In this document: positions 8,597-16,590 of the stretch, one piece after another | Position numbering within the stretch: position 1 is the first letter of the stretch | Layout: every line of letters starts with the position of its first letter | Origin: Chryseobacterium sp. BLS98 | Lineage (GTDB): Bacteria; Bacteroidota; Bacteroidia; Flavobacteriales; Weeksellaceae | NCBI RefSeq assembly: GCF_001045445.1 | Contig: NZ_LFNF01000002.1 | Span: 1,178,001 to 1,242,000, forward strand | DNA: 64,000 nucleotides | Direction of reading: 5' to 3' | Position numbers and translations under genes: made by a program | Notes under the pieces: generated by a model | Told to the model about the DNA's origin: nothing | What the model saw: the letters and a program-made list of their open reading frames with translations, nothing else | Database searches by the model: none

Positions 8597-9480
8597 AATT
8601 CTTCTTTTTTAGATGCTCGAGGGTGAGCCTGATTAAACACTTTTTTCAATTGTTCAATATTGGCATTCGTATAGACTTGAGTACTTGCAAGACTGGAATG
8701 CCCTAATATTTTTTTTACTTTGGAGATCTCCGCCCCATTATCCAAAACGTGTGTAGCAAAGCTATGCCGGAGGATGTGAGGACTTCTTTTTTCTTTCGTT
8801 GTTACCAGACTAAGGTACTTATTAACTACCACATAAACAAATTTTTCATTGAGTTTTTTGCCCTTCTGGTTGACAAAAAAATATGATTGATGTTGGCTAT
8901 CAGGTTTCCTTACTTCCATGTAACTTCTTAACAGATCCGACAGGTTATGGGAGACGGGAATAAAACGTTCCTTATTCCCTTTTCCTATTACCTTCAGCTC
9001 GTTTCCGTTCAGGTTAACATCCTCAAACATCAGGCCACAAAGCTCGGCTTTACGCATTCCGGTCTGATACAGGACTTCAATAATACACTTTTCAAGGAGT
9101 TCAGGCTGGTCTGCCAGAACACGATCACTCAGCGTCTGCATTTCTTCCTGCGAGATAGGAATCTGTTTTTCAGCATAAAACTTAAGTGAAGATATGCTTT
9201 CGGTGGGAGAAACTTTAATTTCGCCTACTTTTAAAAGAAATAAATAAAAACTGCGAAGCGAGGAAAGTTTTCTGTTGATGCTTCTCTTAGAAATATGGTT
9301 TTCGCTCAATTCGACAATAAAATTTCTGATTGTTTTTTTGTCTGCTTTGGAAATATCTTCGGAACCTTCTGTTTTAAGGTAGAAATGGGAAAAATCTTCA
9401 AGATCTTTCCTGTAGCTTGTAATGGTGTGAGGTGAATACCTCTTTTCGAGCTGTAAATATTGTAAATACTTTTCTAACAT
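8593..9480 (-). CDS. xerC: Tyrosine recombinase XerC
   Basis: Site-specific recombinase that resolves chromosome dimers at dif with a XerD partner. 295 aa. N-terminal SAM-like core-binding domain (about 1-85, YSPHTITSYRKDLEDF), and a catalytic domain with Arg in TGMRKAELCGL, the HxxR box SPHILRHSFATH, His in ILGHSSLAST and nucleophilic Tyr in TQVYT. The next gene, hpf, overlaps by 4 nt. A TATATTTG box at 9513-9520 is a likely promoter. Gene order rpsU-xerC-hpf-tRNA is, from memory, usual in Flavobacteriia, which argues against this being a mobile-element integrase. Confidence 0.93.
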   Translation of the reverse strand: MLEKYLQYLQLEKRYSPHTITSYRKDLEDFSHFYLKTEGSEDISKADKKTIRNFIVELSENHISKRSINRKLSSLRSFYLFLLKVGEIKVSPTESISSLKFYAEKQIPISQEEMQTLSDRVLADQPELLEKCIIEVLYQTGMRKAELCGLMFEDVNLNGNELKVIGKGNKERFIPVSHNLSDLLRSYMEVRKPDSQHQSYFFVNQKGKKLNEKFVYVVVNKYLSLVTTKEKRSPHILRHSFATHVLDNGAEISKVKKILGHSSLASTQVYTNANIEQLKKVFNQAHPRASKKEEL

Positions 9481-9512
9481 TACTTAAGGTATAAAAACAA
9501 AAATTCACCTCT

Positions 9513-9520
9513 CAAATATA
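9513..9520 (-). promoter_or_regulatory. -7 box for xerC-hpf
   Basis: Minus-strand TATATTTG, an exact match to TAnnTTTG, 33 nt before the xerC start codon. No convincing -33 TTG was found at the expected spacing. Confidence 0.5.
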
Positions 9521-9561
9521 CGTATTTAAGAAGTGAATTTAGTATGTGGTTAAGAAAAATC

Positions 9562-9759
9562 TTAAGCCTGCTCTTCCTTGCTAAGACCTCTTTGCTTATA
9601 AGCGGCCTTTAGTCTAGCTTGTCTTAAAGTTACAGAAGGCTTAATAAACTGCTGTCTAGCTCTTAATTGACGAACTGTACCCGTTTTATCAAATTTTCTT
9701 TTATATTTTTTTAAAGCTCTGTCGATGGATTCACCATCTTTTACTGGAATTATTAACAT
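9562..9759 (-). CDS. rpsU: 30S ribosomal protein S21
   Basis: Small-subunit protein bS21, 65 aa, basic, needed for efficient initiation. Begins MLIIPVKDGESIDRALKKYK and contains KFDKTGTVRQLRARQQF, the family core. Length is normal for Bacteroidota. A TAGTTTTG box at 9783-9790 is a likely promoter. The gene lies upstream of xerC-hpf on the same strand. Confidence 0.96.
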   Translation of the reverse strand: MLIIPVKDGESIDRALKKYKRKFDKTGTVRQLRARQQFIKPSVTLRQARLKAAYKQRGLSKEEQA

Positions 9760-9782
9760 ATTTTACATCTCATTTTGGATTG

Positions 9783-9790
9783 CAAAACTA
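9783..9790 (-). promoter_or_regulatory. -7 box for rpsU
   Basis: Minus-strand TAGTTTTG matches TAnnTTTG and lies 23 nt before the rpsU ATG. Confidence 0.5.
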
Positions 9791-9995
9791 GGCAATTTTT
9801 CTTACAACACAAAATATATTACCACAAACAATCATTTACCCTAGCAGAATTTTTATAAAAAACTAGTATTCAAGGCTATTAACGCCCGATAATATTTTAT
9901 CCACAATAACTAAATATTCAGATCCTGACCGCTTTAAAATCGTTCATTTCCTTTATTAAAATACCCCATATTAATAAAATGTAAACAAAAAGTAT

Positions 9996-10003
9996 TATCT
10001 TTG
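9996..10003 (+). promoter_or_regulatory. -7 box of the tmRNA promoter
   Basis: TATCTTTG matches TAnnTTTG, 15 nt before the mature tmRNA 5' end, which is consistent with a short precursor leader removed by RNase P. Confidence 0.6.
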
Positions 10004-10018
10004 TATCTACATTATTCA

Positions 10019-10414
10019 GGGGTTGACTGGTTTCGACAGCAAGATCAATGGGTAAGTAAGCATGCAGAGAACCGTAGCGCGATCTCTTTAATCCCTTGCT
10101 ACACAACTTTAACTGGCAACGAAGAGTTCGCTCTTGCAGCTTAATATCGAAGTATAGTAGATCAAGCGTTTTCCCGAAGATAGTAAGGAAGCAAGATATC
10201 TCACAAATGCTCTGTTCTGCGGCGTTTGATTCTGGGATATAGGAATGCAGGAATAAGGTTTCAGATGCTTTGGCTGAAACTCGAAAATTTCAGAAGATAA
10301 GCTGGAAGTTGGGTGTCTGCCCTCTGCCTCCAGTCGAAAACCAATGGTAGAATAAGCATGTAGAAAGCTTATGTATTGCTTGTTTGGACGAGGGTTCGAA
10401 TCCCTCCAACTCCA
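10019..10414 (+). ncRNA. ssrA: Transfer-messenger RNA (tmRNA)
   Basis: Rescues stalled ribosomes by trans-translation with SmpB. The 5' end GGGGTTGACTGGTTTCGACAG and the 3' T-arm/acceptor GGTTCGAATCCCTCCAACTCC form the tRNA-like domain (7-bp acceptor with one G-U pair, discriminator A10414). The next bases are CTA, so CCA is not encoded. The tag frame at 10115-10144 reads GNEEFALAA followed by TAA and ends in the conserved ALAA degron. Strand and ends are clear from the pairing of GGGGTTG with CAACTCC. A terminator follows. Confidence 0.96.
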
Positions 10415-10418
10415 CTAA

Positions 10419-10446
10419 AAACCGTCTATATTAGGCGGTTTTTTCT
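10419..10446 (+). terminator. Intrinsic terminator of ssrA
   Basis: Stem AACCGTC/GGCGGTT (one G-T pair) with a 7-nt loop followed by a T-rich run, directly after the tmRNA 3' end. Confidence 0.8.
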
Positions 10447-10534
10447 TTTCAAGTTGAATAAATAATTAAATTAGAACGGTAATGAACATTAAATGCTTTA
10501 TATATAATTTAGCACATGGTAATAATTATTCAAG

Positions 10535-10566
10535 CAAAAAAGCAGATAACATAAATGCTATCTGCT
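10535..10566 (-). terminator. Intrinsic terminator of the cold-shock gene
   Basis: 8-bp stem AGCAGATA/TATCTGCT (10541-10548 with 10559-10566). On the minus strand it is followed by a T tract, 36 nt past the csp stop codon. Confidence 0.75.
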
Positions 10567-10602
10567 ACTTTTATTAAAGAAAGAGTTTAACCCTTTTTTA
10601 AA

Positions 10603-10794
10603 TTATGCTACTCGCACGTTAACCGCGTTAACGCCTTTTTTTCCGTTTTCTAAATCGAATGTTACGACATCGTTTTCACGAATATCATTAATTAAACCTG
10701 ATGTATGTACGAAAACATCCTGACCACCATTTGATGGTGTAATAAAACCAAATCCTTTAGCATCGTTAAAGAATTTTACTGTTCCTTGTTGCAT
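10603..10794 (-). CDS. CspA-family cold-shock protein
   Basis: Single-stranded nucleic-acid-binding OB-fold protein, 63 aa, acting as an RNA chaperone. RNP1 is KGFGFI (about residues 13-18) and RNP2 is VFVHTS (about 27-32). It starts MQQGTVKFFNDAKGFGFI. Length is close to the usual 64-70 aa. It is monocistronic with its own terminator. The only TAnnTTTG candidate seen upstream lies about 255 nt away (11050-11057), which would imply a long leader as in known cspA mRNAs; this is uncertain. Confidence 0.95.
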   Translation of the reverse strand: MQQGTVKFFNDAKGFGFITPSNGGQDVFVHTSGLINDIRENDVVTFDLENGKKGVNAVNVRVA

Positions 10795-11212
10795 TGTAAT
10801 GTATTAAAAATTATTGTATTATTATTTGGCTTTTGCCATTACTGCATTGATACTTATCAAGCAATAATAAATCGATTTGTGAACAAAAAATGATGTTGAT
10901 ATTTTTTAGAAGCTGAAAGATTCAGATTTAAAAGGTACTTCACCGGTTATGTTGATGACAAAAATTAGCGGCTGTAAAAGCGAAGACTGAGAAGAAAGAG
11001 TTAACTCAAAAGTTTCAGAAGAAGCGTCGGCAGGAGCCTGATTATTTTACAAATATACACATAATTTATTGAAAACAAGCACTTTTTATTTTATCGTGTA
11101 TTAATCAAGATAAATTAGCATTAGTTTGACAGGTTTAAAATTACATTAAAGAGTACATTTATTAACCCTCCAAGCAAAAACTCGATAAGACAGCAATAGT
11201 ATGCTGCTGACA
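10795..11212. other. Intergenic region upstream of csp, no gene seen
   Basis: 418 nt without a convincing reading frame. A minus-strand TATATTTG at 11050-11057 could be a distant csp promoter. The remainder is AT-rich with no strong hairpin followed by a T run recognised by eye. It probably holds the csp leader and the 3' end of the AraC-family transcript. Confidence 0.4.
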
Positions 11213-12007
11213 TTAAAAAGAAACTCTGCTCGGTGGTAGCCCATATTGCTTTTTAAAAGCAAATGAAAAATGGGAAAGGTCTTCAAAACCAAGATCCAGA
11301 TAAATATCAGAAGCTTTACTTCCTCTTTCTAAAAGATAACGGGCTTCCTGAAGTCTTTTTTCAAGCAGCCATTTTCTTGGAGCCGTTCCGAATATTTTCT
11401 CAAAATCGCGTTTAAAAGTGGCCAGGCTTCTTCCCGTGAGATAAGCAAAACGATCCAGTTTTACATTAAAATGATAGTTTTTAAGCATAAAAACCTCGAG
11501 ATCAACTTTATACGGATTGGAAACATCGTAAAGAATATTTTTCAATGACTGATCATGTTCAAATAAAAGAATTAAAGCTTCTTTCTGTTTCAATAAAGCA
11601 AGCTCGGGAGATTTGTTTTCCAACAAATCCTGATATTGAAGAAGGGATTCCATAAAATATTTCAGATGCTTTGCCACTGATACCTCAATAAAAGCAGGAG
11701 TTTTTAGCTTTTCGGGGACAACAAAATGCTCTTCCTCGCTCATTTGTTTGAGCATTTCATCATCAAATCTGATAGATAAAGATTTAAACTCTGCTTCTTC
11801 ACCCGGCTTTTTCAGGAATTTCAGCAATTGATTTTTACGGACAAAGTATATCTCTCCGCTTCGGAATATTTTCTTATTGACACCATCATTAAGTTCCATT
11901 TCTCCTGAAATAACCATCGATAGAGCATTATAAGAAGTAAATTGCTCTCCTTCCCGGAAAACCGTAAAATAGCAGGAATAATTTATGTAATCAATATTTC
12001 CGGACAT
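11213..12007 (-). CDS. AraC-family transcriptional regulator
   Basis: 264-aa regulator. The N-terminal half (about 1-150) looks like a cupin-type ligand-binding fold (VISGEMELNDGVNKKIFRSGEIYFV). The C-terminal AraC HTH domain (about 165-264) contains LDRFAYLTGRSLATFKRDFE and the signature YLDLGFEDLSHFSFAFKKQY ending near GLPPSRV. It lies 69 nt downstream of an aldehyde dehydrogenase gene on the same strand, so it may regulate that gene or be co-transcribed with it. The ligand is unknown. Confidence 0.88.
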   Translation of the reverse strand: MSGNIDYINYSCYFTVFREGEQFTSYNALSMVISGEMELNDGVNKKIFRSGEIYFVRKNQLLKFLKKPGEEAEFKSLSIRFDDEMLKQMSEEEHFVVPEKLKTPAFIEVSVAKHLKYFMESLLQYQDLLENKSPELALLKQKEALILLFEHDQSLKNILYDVSNPYKVDLEVFMLKNYHFNVKLDRFAYLTGRSLATFKRDFEKIFGTAPRKWLLEKRLQEARYLLERGSKASDIYLDLGFEDLSHFSFAFKKQYGLPPSRVSF

Positions 12008-12076
12008 TTTCTTTGTATTAAAGTCAAGCTAAAAATTTTTAACTTGACTGTTCAATATAATATTTTTTATGCTTTC

Positions 12077-13492
12077 TTAAATCAAAATAGATTTCGGCTC
12101 CAAATATTCTTCCAGGCCATATGCTCCAAACTCTCTTCCAATACCGGATTGCTTAAATCCACCGAACGGCGCCAGCGGATCATGTTTGAACCCGTTAATA
12201 CAAACTCTTCCCGCTTCAATCTGAGAAGCCATTTTCAAAGCCCTATACTCATCCGAAGAAGTTACATAAGCAGCCAATCCGTATTGAGTGTCATTGGCAA
12301 TAGCAATGGCATCTTCTTCATCTTCATAAGAAATAATGGACAGTACGGGCCCGAAAATCTCTTCCTGTGCAATCCGCATATTGTTTCGGACATTGGTAAA
12401 AATAGTAGCCTTAACAAAATTTCCATCTTCAAGACCTTCAGGCTTTCCCTTTCCACCCACTAATAACTCTGCCCCTTCATCCAATCCTAACTGAATATAA
12501 TGCTGCACCCGCTCATATTGTTTTTCAGAAACCATAGGACCTACATTTGTATTTTCATTGGCAGGATTACCTACAACAACCTGAAGAGCAGCCTCTTTTG
12601 CCAACTGATTAACCTCTGTCAGTCTCGATTGAGGCACCAACAAACGTGTTGGGGCAATACAGGCTTGTCCGCTGTTCATATAAGCACCAAAAACAGCCTG
12701 GCGAATGGCTTGTGTAAAATCAGCATCATCAAGAATAATATTTGGTGATTTTCCGCCAAGTTCCAATGTCACCCTTTTCATACTATCTATGGCCCCTTTC
12801 GCAATCATCTTTCCCGTTTGGGTAGAACCTGTGAAAGATATTTTAGCAATATCCGGATGATTTACAATTTCACTTCCTACGATACTTCCAAGTCCGTTTA
12901 CCACATTGAAGATTCCATCCGCAAGTCCCGCCTCGTGGAAACACTCTATAATAAGTTGTGTCTGAAGCGCACTCATTTCGCTTGGCTTTACTACTACTGT
13001 ACAGCCGGCAGCCACCGCTGTCGCAAATTTATTACAAATAAAACTGTTACTTGAATTCCACGGTGTAATAATACCCACAACTCCTACAGGAACCATCTGA
13101 ACAAGAGTATTCCCTACTTTTCTTTCAAATTCGAAATGATTCAGTGTTTCTATCATATGCTCAAAAGAGCCAACCATATTATGAAAACTCATTGCGCAGA
13201 ATTGTCGGGTTCCGCCATATTCCAGGATCATGGTTTCAATAAGTTCCTTTTCTTTTCTTTCTACAGATCTCTTTAATTTTTCAAGGATTTCAATGCGCTC
13301 CTGTATACTCGTTTTAGAAAATGTTTTAAAAGCTGTCTTGGCCGCAAGAATAGCCCTTATTGTGTCCCTTTCGTCACCCAGCACCACTTCTCCAATTTTC
13401 TCATGGTTAACAGGGCTAATAAGACTAAACACTTCCGTGCCGTGCAATTCGGCAAATTTTCCATTGATGTAGGCTTTATCTATACGTCTCAT
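12077..13492 (-). CDS. NAD(P)-dependent aldehyde dehydrogenase
   Basis: ALDH superfamily enzyme oxidising an aldehyde to a carboxylate; substrate unknown. 471 aa from ATG 13492 (an in-frame ATG at 13528 would add 12 residues unlike the family). Visible motifs: PWNSSNSFICNKFATAVAAG (cofactor-binding region), Rossmann SFTGSTQTGK, ELGGKSPNIILDDAD with the general-base Glu, catalytic Cys in SGQACIAPTRL (near residue 277), EEIFGPVLSI and a C-terminal PFGGFKQSGIGRE. The start RRIDKAYINGKF resembles the usual YINGxW opening, hence the start choice. An AraC-type gene follows on the same strand. Confidence 0.9.
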   Translation of the reverse strand: MRRIDKAYINGKFAELHGTEVFSLISPVNHEKIGEVVLGDERDTIRAILAAKTAFKTFSKTSIQERIEILEKLKRSVERKEKELIETMILEYGGTRQFCAMSFHNMVGSFEHMIETLNHFEFERKVGNTLVQMVPVGVVGIITPWNSSNSFICNKFATAVAAGCTVVVKPSEMSALQTQLIIECFHEAGLADGIFNVVNGLGSIVGSEIVNHPDIAKISFTGSTQTGKMIAKGAIDSMKRVTLELGGKSPNIILDDADFTQAIRQAVFGAYMNSGQACIAPTRLLVPQSRLTEVNQLAKEAALQVVVGNPANENTNVGPMVSEKQYERVQHYIQLGLDEGAELLVGGKGKPEGLEDGNFVKATIFTNVRNNMRIAQEEIFGPVLSIISYEDEEDAIAIANDTQYGLAAYVTSSDEYRALKMASQIEAGRVCINGFKHDPLAPFGGFKQSGIGREFGAYGLEEYLEPKSILI

Positions 13493-13849
13493 ATTGTTTG
13501 TTTTAATTGTATAGGACAAAGTTCCCACAATTTTAAAGGAATTGTTTTGTCGTATGGCTCAATTAAACTTTGTTAGAAAGCTCAGACATCTATAAAACTA
13601 TCCCCTTATATTATTGATTAAACATCTAATCGATCTTTCATCATATATAATATGTCAAATATAAACGACTTTCAGAATGATCTTTTTGAATATGATTTAC
13701 ACGTCAAACATAAATACCTGAAAACGAAAACACTAAAACTTCCTGCTGTAAAATAAGTATAGTCTACCCACAAAAAAGACTAAAAAAATGTTTTATCGTA
13801 AAGAATTTTATATATTTGCACCATCTAACAATTAAAAAAATAATTTACT
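13493..13849. other. Divergent intergenic region between ALDH and acpP
   Basis: 357 nt with no gene seen. It contains the acpP promoter (13811-13818) on the plus strand. Two minus-strand TAnnTTTG matches (TATATTTG at 13656-13663 and TATGTTTG at 13705-13712) could serve the aldehyde dehydrogenase gene with leaders of about 160-210 nt, which is uncertain. Confidence 0.4.
13811..13818 (+). promoter_or_regulatory. -7 box of the acpP-fabF-rnc operon
   Basis: TATATTTG, an exact TAnnTTTG match, 31 nt before the acpP ATG. Confidence 0.6.
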
Positions 13850-14089
13850 ATGTCAGACATTGCATCAAGAGTAAAAGCTATCATCGCTGATAAGCTTGAC
13901 GTTGAAGAAACAGAAGTAACTCCTGAAGCTAGCTTCACTAACGATTTAGGAGCTGACTCATTGGATACAGTTGAGTTAATCATGGAATTTGAAAAAGAAT
14001 TCAATATTCAAATCCCTGATGATCAGGCTGAAAAAATTACTACTGTAGGACACGCTATCGCTTACATCGAAGAAGTAGTAAATAAATAA
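13850..14089 (+). CDS. acpP: Acyl carrier protein
   Basis: Carrier of growing acyl chains in type II fatty-acid synthesis. 79 aa, acidic. The phosphopantetheine attachment Ser is in the signature [15 protein letters not shown] (near residue 39), and helix III/IV follows ([16 protein letters not shown]). fabF starts 34 nt downstream, the usual pairing. The start ATG is preceded by a typical Bacteroidota A-rich leader without a Shine-Dalgarno sequence. Confidence 0.97.
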   Translation: MSDIASRVKAIIADKLDVEETEVTPEASFTNDLGADSLDTVELIMEFEKEFNIQIPDDQAEKITTVGHAIAYIEEVVNK

Positions 14090-14123
14090 TATTCTTCAAC
14101 AAAAAAGAAAATTTTAAAAATTT

Positions 14124-15368
14124 ATGGAATTAAAAAGAGTAGTTGTAACCGGTTTTGGCGCAATAACACCGATTGGAAATAATGCAAAAGAATACTGGGA
14201 AAATCTTGTTAAAGGTGAGAGCGGTGCTGCTCCGATTACTCTTTTTGATGCCACAAACTTTAAAACTAAATTCGCTTGTGAAGTAAAAGGTTTCGATCCG
14301 TTGCAGCATTTCGATAAGAAAGAAGCAAAAAAAATGGACCGGAATACTCAGCTTGGGCTTGTAGCCGCAAGAGAAGCGGTAGCACACTCCAGAATTATGG
14401 AAGACAATGTTGACAAAAACAGAGTCGGTGTAATCTGGGGTTCAGGAATCGGAGGTTTGGAAACTTTCGAAACTGAGGTTTTAGGATGGGCAAATACGGA
14501 AATTCCAAGATTCAACCCTTTCTTTATTCCTAAAATGATCGCGGATATCACTCCTGGACACATTTCAATTGAGTATGGCTTTCACGGGCCCAATTATACT
14601 ACGGTATCTGCCTGTGCATCTTCAGCCAATGCTTTGATTGACTCCAAGATGATCATCCAGCTTGGAAAAGCAGACGTTATTGTATGCGGAGGCTCTGAAG
14701 CAGCCGTAACAGCAAGTGGTGTCGGTGGATTCAATGCGATGATGGCACTTTCTACAAGAAATGATGATCCTAAAACAGCTTCAAGACCTTTTGACAAAGA
14801 CAGAGATGGCTTTGTATTGGGCGAAGGAGCAGGATGCATTATCCTTGAAGAGTATGAGCACGCTGTAAAACGCGGTGCGACAATTTATGCAGAATTGCAA
14901 GGTGGTGGTATGAGTGCGGACGCACATCACATGACTGCCCCACATCCTGAAGGACTAGGCGCTTATCTGGTAATGAAAAACTGTCTGGAAGATGCAGGCT
15001 TAACTGCTGATGAAGTAGACCATATCAACATGCATGGTACGTCTACTCCATTAGGAGATATTGCAGAATCCAACGCAATTTCAAAGTTATTGGGCGAGCA
15101 TGCTTATGATATTCAGATTAATTCTACAAAATCAATGACCGGCCACCTTCTGGGAGCTGCCGGAGTTATTGAAGCTATCGCTGCATTGGGAACTATTATT
15201 CATGGTATAGTTCCTCCTACCATCAACCATTTTACTGATGATGAAAATATTGACAGCAGACTGAATTTCACATTCAACACCGCTGTTAAGAAAGATGTAA
15301 AAGTAGCCATGAGCAATACTTTTGGATTTGGCGGGCACAATGCCTGCGTTCTATTTAAGAAAATCTAA
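14124..15368 (+). CDS. fabF: 3-oxoacyl-ACP synthase II (KAS II)
   Basis: Condensing enzyme of fatty-acid elongation, which uses malonyl-ACP and an acyl-ACP. 414 aa, the normal length. It begins LKRVVVTGFGAITPIGNN. The catalytic triad is visible: Cys164 in VSACASS, His in NMHGTSTPLGD and His in GHLLGAAGVIEA, with closing SNTFGFGGHNA. It is co-transcribed with acpP (34-nt gap) and followed 9 nt later by rnc. Confidence 0.97.
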   Translation: MELKRVVVTGFGAITPIGNNAKEYWENLVKGESGAAPITLFDATNFKTKFACEVKGFDPLQHFDKKEAKKMDRNTQLGLVAAREAVAHSRIMEDNVDKNRVGVIWGSGIGGLETFETEVLGWANTEIPRFNPFFIPKMIADITPGHISIEYGFHGPNYTTVSACASSANALIDSKMIIQLGKADVIVCGGSEAAVTASGVGGFNAMMALSTRNDDPKTASRPFDKDRDGFVLGEGAGCIILEEYEHAVKRGATIYAELQGGGMSADAHHMTAPHPEGLGAYLVMKNCLEDAGLTADEVDHINMHGTSTPLGDIAESNAISKLLGEHAYDIQINSTKSMTGHLLGAAGVIEAIAALGTIIHGIVPPTINHFTDDENIDSRLNFTFNTAVKKDVKVAMSNTFGFGGHNACVLFKKI

Positions 15369-15377
15369 ATTCAATGA

Positions 15378-16139
15378 ATGGAGTTACAGAAATACTTTTC
15401 TAAATTCCTTCTCAGACAAAGAAAAAGAAAATTAACGGAGAGAGACTATTTTCTCAGTACCGAACTGAAAAAAATGTTAGGTGCAGAGATTCAGAATATT
15501 GCTCTTTACCGTGAAGCTTTCTCTTTAAAAAGCTCTTCTAAAAATCAAGACAGCAATTACGAAAGACTTGAATTTTTGGGAGATTCTGTTTTGGGTACAA
15601 TTATTTCCTGTCATCTGTTCCAGACCTATCCTCAGGCCAATGAAGGATATCTGACACAGATGAAATCTAAAATTGTTAATAGGAAGAATCTTAATAAATT
15701 GGGTGAAGACCTGAGGCTTATCGATCTTTTGCAGAAGCAGGGATCTGCAGCATTGGGCGAAAACATTTCCGGAAATTTATTCGAGGCACTTATTGGTGCT
15801 GTTTATCTGGACTTCCACTATGATGCCTGCAAAAGGATTATTCTGGAAAGATTGCTGACGCCTACAGAAATTAACAAGCTTGAGAATAAAATTGTAAGCT
15901 ACAAAGGTCTTCTGCTTGAATGGAGCCAGAAGAAAAAAGTAAATATAAAATACGAAACCTGTGAAGAGCTCCAGGCCAATAAAGCAGTCGTATTCAGGTG
16001 CCATGTCTGGCTGGGAGAAGAGAAGATCGCCAATGCGACAGAAACTTCCAAGAAGAAAGCAGAAGAAAAAGCAGCACAGAGAGCATTTTATATTTTAAAC
16101 AAAAAAGAAAACATACTTGGAAATTCAAAAACTTTATGA
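15378..16139 (+). CDS. rnc: Ribonuclease III
   Basis: Double-stranded-RNA endonuclease for rRNA and mRNA processing. 253 aa. The catalytic domain carries the signature ERLEFLGDSVLG (near residues 63-74) and the second acidic cluster GNLFEALIGAVYLD. A dsRNA-binding domain lies at about 175-245 (SYKGLLLEWSQKKK and the closing KKKAEEKAAQRAF). The acpP-fabF-rnc order is a widespread arrangement. Its last 23 nt overlap the TTG start of the next gene. Confidence 0.95.
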   Translation: MELQKYFSKFLLRQRKRKLTERDYFLSTELKKMLGAEIQNIALYREAFSLKSSSKNQDSNYERLEFLGDSVLGTIISCHLFQTYPQANEGYLTQMKSKIVNRKNLNKLGEDLRLIDLLQKQGSAALGENISGNLFEALIGAVYLDFHYDACKRIILERLLTPTEINKLENKIVSYKGLLLEWSQKKKVNIKYETCEELQANKAVVFRCHVWLGEEKIANATETSKKKAEEKAAQRAFYILNKKENILGNSKTL

Positions 16140-16590
16140 TCTTGATGATATAGAATTTGAAGATATTGCCATAGGATTGGTAAGATTAGCAAAAGATATA
16201 CCTGCTCATGAGTTTTTCTACAAAATAAATCAAATCAACGGTCTTAGCTTTTCAAGAAAGAAAGATATGATTATTCATGGGGCTTACTATGATTATTATT
16301 TCCCGAGATTTGAGGCTTACGATAAGTTTACCAAGACATGTTTTACATTCATTTCGAACCGGTCTTCGGAAAGTAAGCAAAAAAAACTGCAGACTGAGCT
16401 CTTCACAGAAGAAGAAAACATTAAATTTTTATTAAATAATCAGGCAGATGTGGAATATATTCTGCATACATCGGAACAAATTCCTGATTTTTCCGTAATT
16501 TTGCTCCCTGAAAATCTTGTATTTCCGATACAAGACTATACATTAGGTTCTGAAGAAGAACTTTATCAAATTATCCAGTATTATGAATAA
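16117..16590 (+). CDS. IPExxxVDY-family protein, function unknown
   Basis: 157 aa. The family is recognised from its place between rnc and pyk and from the C-terminal block IPDFSVILLPE followed by PIQDY, a variant of the IPExxxVDY signature; no function is established. It is acidic, with no signal peptide or membrane helix. No in-frame ATG occurs before residue ~50, so TTG at 16117 is the most plausible start, giving a 23-nt overlap with rnc. The 3' end overlaps the pyk start by 8 nt. Tight overlaps on both sides suggest translational coupling. N-terminal start confidence is moderate. Confidence 0.8.
   Translation: MEIQKLYDLDDIEFEDIAIGLVRLAKDIPAHEFFYKINQINGLSFSRKKDMIIHGAYYDYYFPRFEAYDKFTKTCFTFISNRSSESKQKKLQTELFTEEENIKFLLNNQADVEYILHTSEQIPDFSVILLPENLVFPIQDYTLGSEEELYQIIQYYE

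Noticed and set aside
8593..9480. XerC considered as an integrase marking a mobile element
   Set aside because: The rpsU-xerC-hpf-tRNA order and chromosomal-type motifs point to the housekeeping recombinase; no attachment-site repeats or phage genes are near.
9918..10106. 62-aa frame on minus
   Set aside because: It overlaps the 5' part of the tmRNA on the opposite strand and has no start context or conserved features.
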